This document shows, one piece after another, positions 33,895-34,360 of a stretch of DNA of 34,360 bases. Under the pieces are notes generated by a model. That model ran no database searches, had not been told where the DNA came from, and saw only the letters and a program-made list of their open reading frames with translations. A program made the position numbers and the translations under genes. The stretch is from Phaeoceros laevis (Eukaryota; Anthocerotophyta; Anthocerotopsida; Notothyladales): NCBI GenBank assembly GCA_049999765.1, contig JBNGIQ010007711.1:1-34360 (forward strand). The letters are read 5' to 3'. Each line of letters begins with the position of its first letter. The first letter of the stretch is position 1.

Positions 33895-34360
33895 CAGACT
33901 TTTTTTTTATTAGAAAGCTTATTTTCAAAGAAGTTATGAAGAAAACGACAAACCCATCCCGGATGCTACTTAGTTAGCCCTTTTGGTGCGAACTAGTTTT
34001 TTTCATGAAGGTTTGACGGCTATCGGGAAAGATAAAATCTGGAAAAAGGCCTTTTTTTAAGAAAACGAAAATCCCGGGTAACCGGGGGCCAGCGTTTTGA
34101 TGCACTCCACACTCGTGGTGGCAACGAAAACCCGTGACGCCCTCGGCCCAGATCCATCCTACAGTGCCGCTCACTCTCGAGCACGGGTTTGCCTTTATTT
34201 TCGCTGCTTGCCATGATCTGAAACACCGCTGAACGCGCAGCACATGATAGCCCAAGGGGATGGCATCCGGAGCATTGCTGTTGTTGCCACCTGAATCGTT
34301 TGAAGCACCGCTGCTAAGAAGAAGCACGTGAGTGCTCATGTCTGCCATGAGCAAGCGTTT
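33895..34360. other. Right end of window, no supported gene
   Basis: T- and A-rich tracts near 33900-33945 may be the 3' end of the remnant. A minus-strand open frame (33974-34354) with Ser/Asn-rich sequence is too featureless to call; it might be a 5' exon of a gene beyond the window. Confidence 0.3.

Noticed and set aside
33974-34354. 126-codon minus-strand frame at the right edge
   Set aside because: No domain, mixed low-complexity and random-looking sequence; could only be judged with sequence beyond the window.

Overview
The window reads as nuclear DNA of a green plant, most likely a non-seed land plant or a close streptophyte relative. Genes are split by short GT-AG introns (mostly about 80-190 bp). 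The recognisable proteins are plant-type: a SAC9-type phosphoinositide phosphatase with a WW domain, a plant clathrin light chain and a full-length ABCA transporter. The sequence alone does not allow a species call. A run of 10 N at 6243-6252 marks an assembly gap.

Layout, left to right. (1) 1-4983, plus strand: the 3' part of a DOCK-family guanine nucleotide exchange factor gene, probably cut by the left edge and clearly diverged from the usual plant member SPIKE1. (2) 4984-7081: two 5' exons of a small unidentified gene, hairpins, and a duplicated 47-mer around the gap. (3) 7082-13594, minus strand: a complete SAC9-like gene resolved into 13 exons (about 1,627 aa). (4) 13595-19421: an AT-rich, repeat-bearing stretch. 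It holds a decayed F-box gene broken by a tRNA-headed SINE-like insertion with a perfect 17-bp target-site duplication, a second copy of the same element in opposite orientation, and two copies of a retroposon-like 3' tail. (5) 19422-20700, plus strand: clathrin light chain, three exons, 314 aa. (6) 20701-22526: intergenic and a probable 5' UTR intron. (7) 22527-31670, plus strand: a complete ABCA half-plus-half transporter in 28 exons whose phases all agree (1,899 aa). (8) 31671-34360: a diverged repeat array, then a frame-broken gene-like remnant bearing two short direct duplications.

How the genes relate: DOCK proteins activate ROP/Rac GTPases, SAC9 acts on PI(4,5)P2 during endocytic traffic, and clathrin light chain coats endocytic and TGN vesicles. 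Three neighbours therefore act in membrane or cytoskeletal traffic. In a plant genome this is most simply coincidence, not an operon-like unit. No CRISPR, operon, intact tRNA or rRNA gene was seen. The strongest unexpected signals are the SINE-split F-box gene, the inverted SINE pair, the divergent DOCK gene, and the short uncharacterised gene at 5350.
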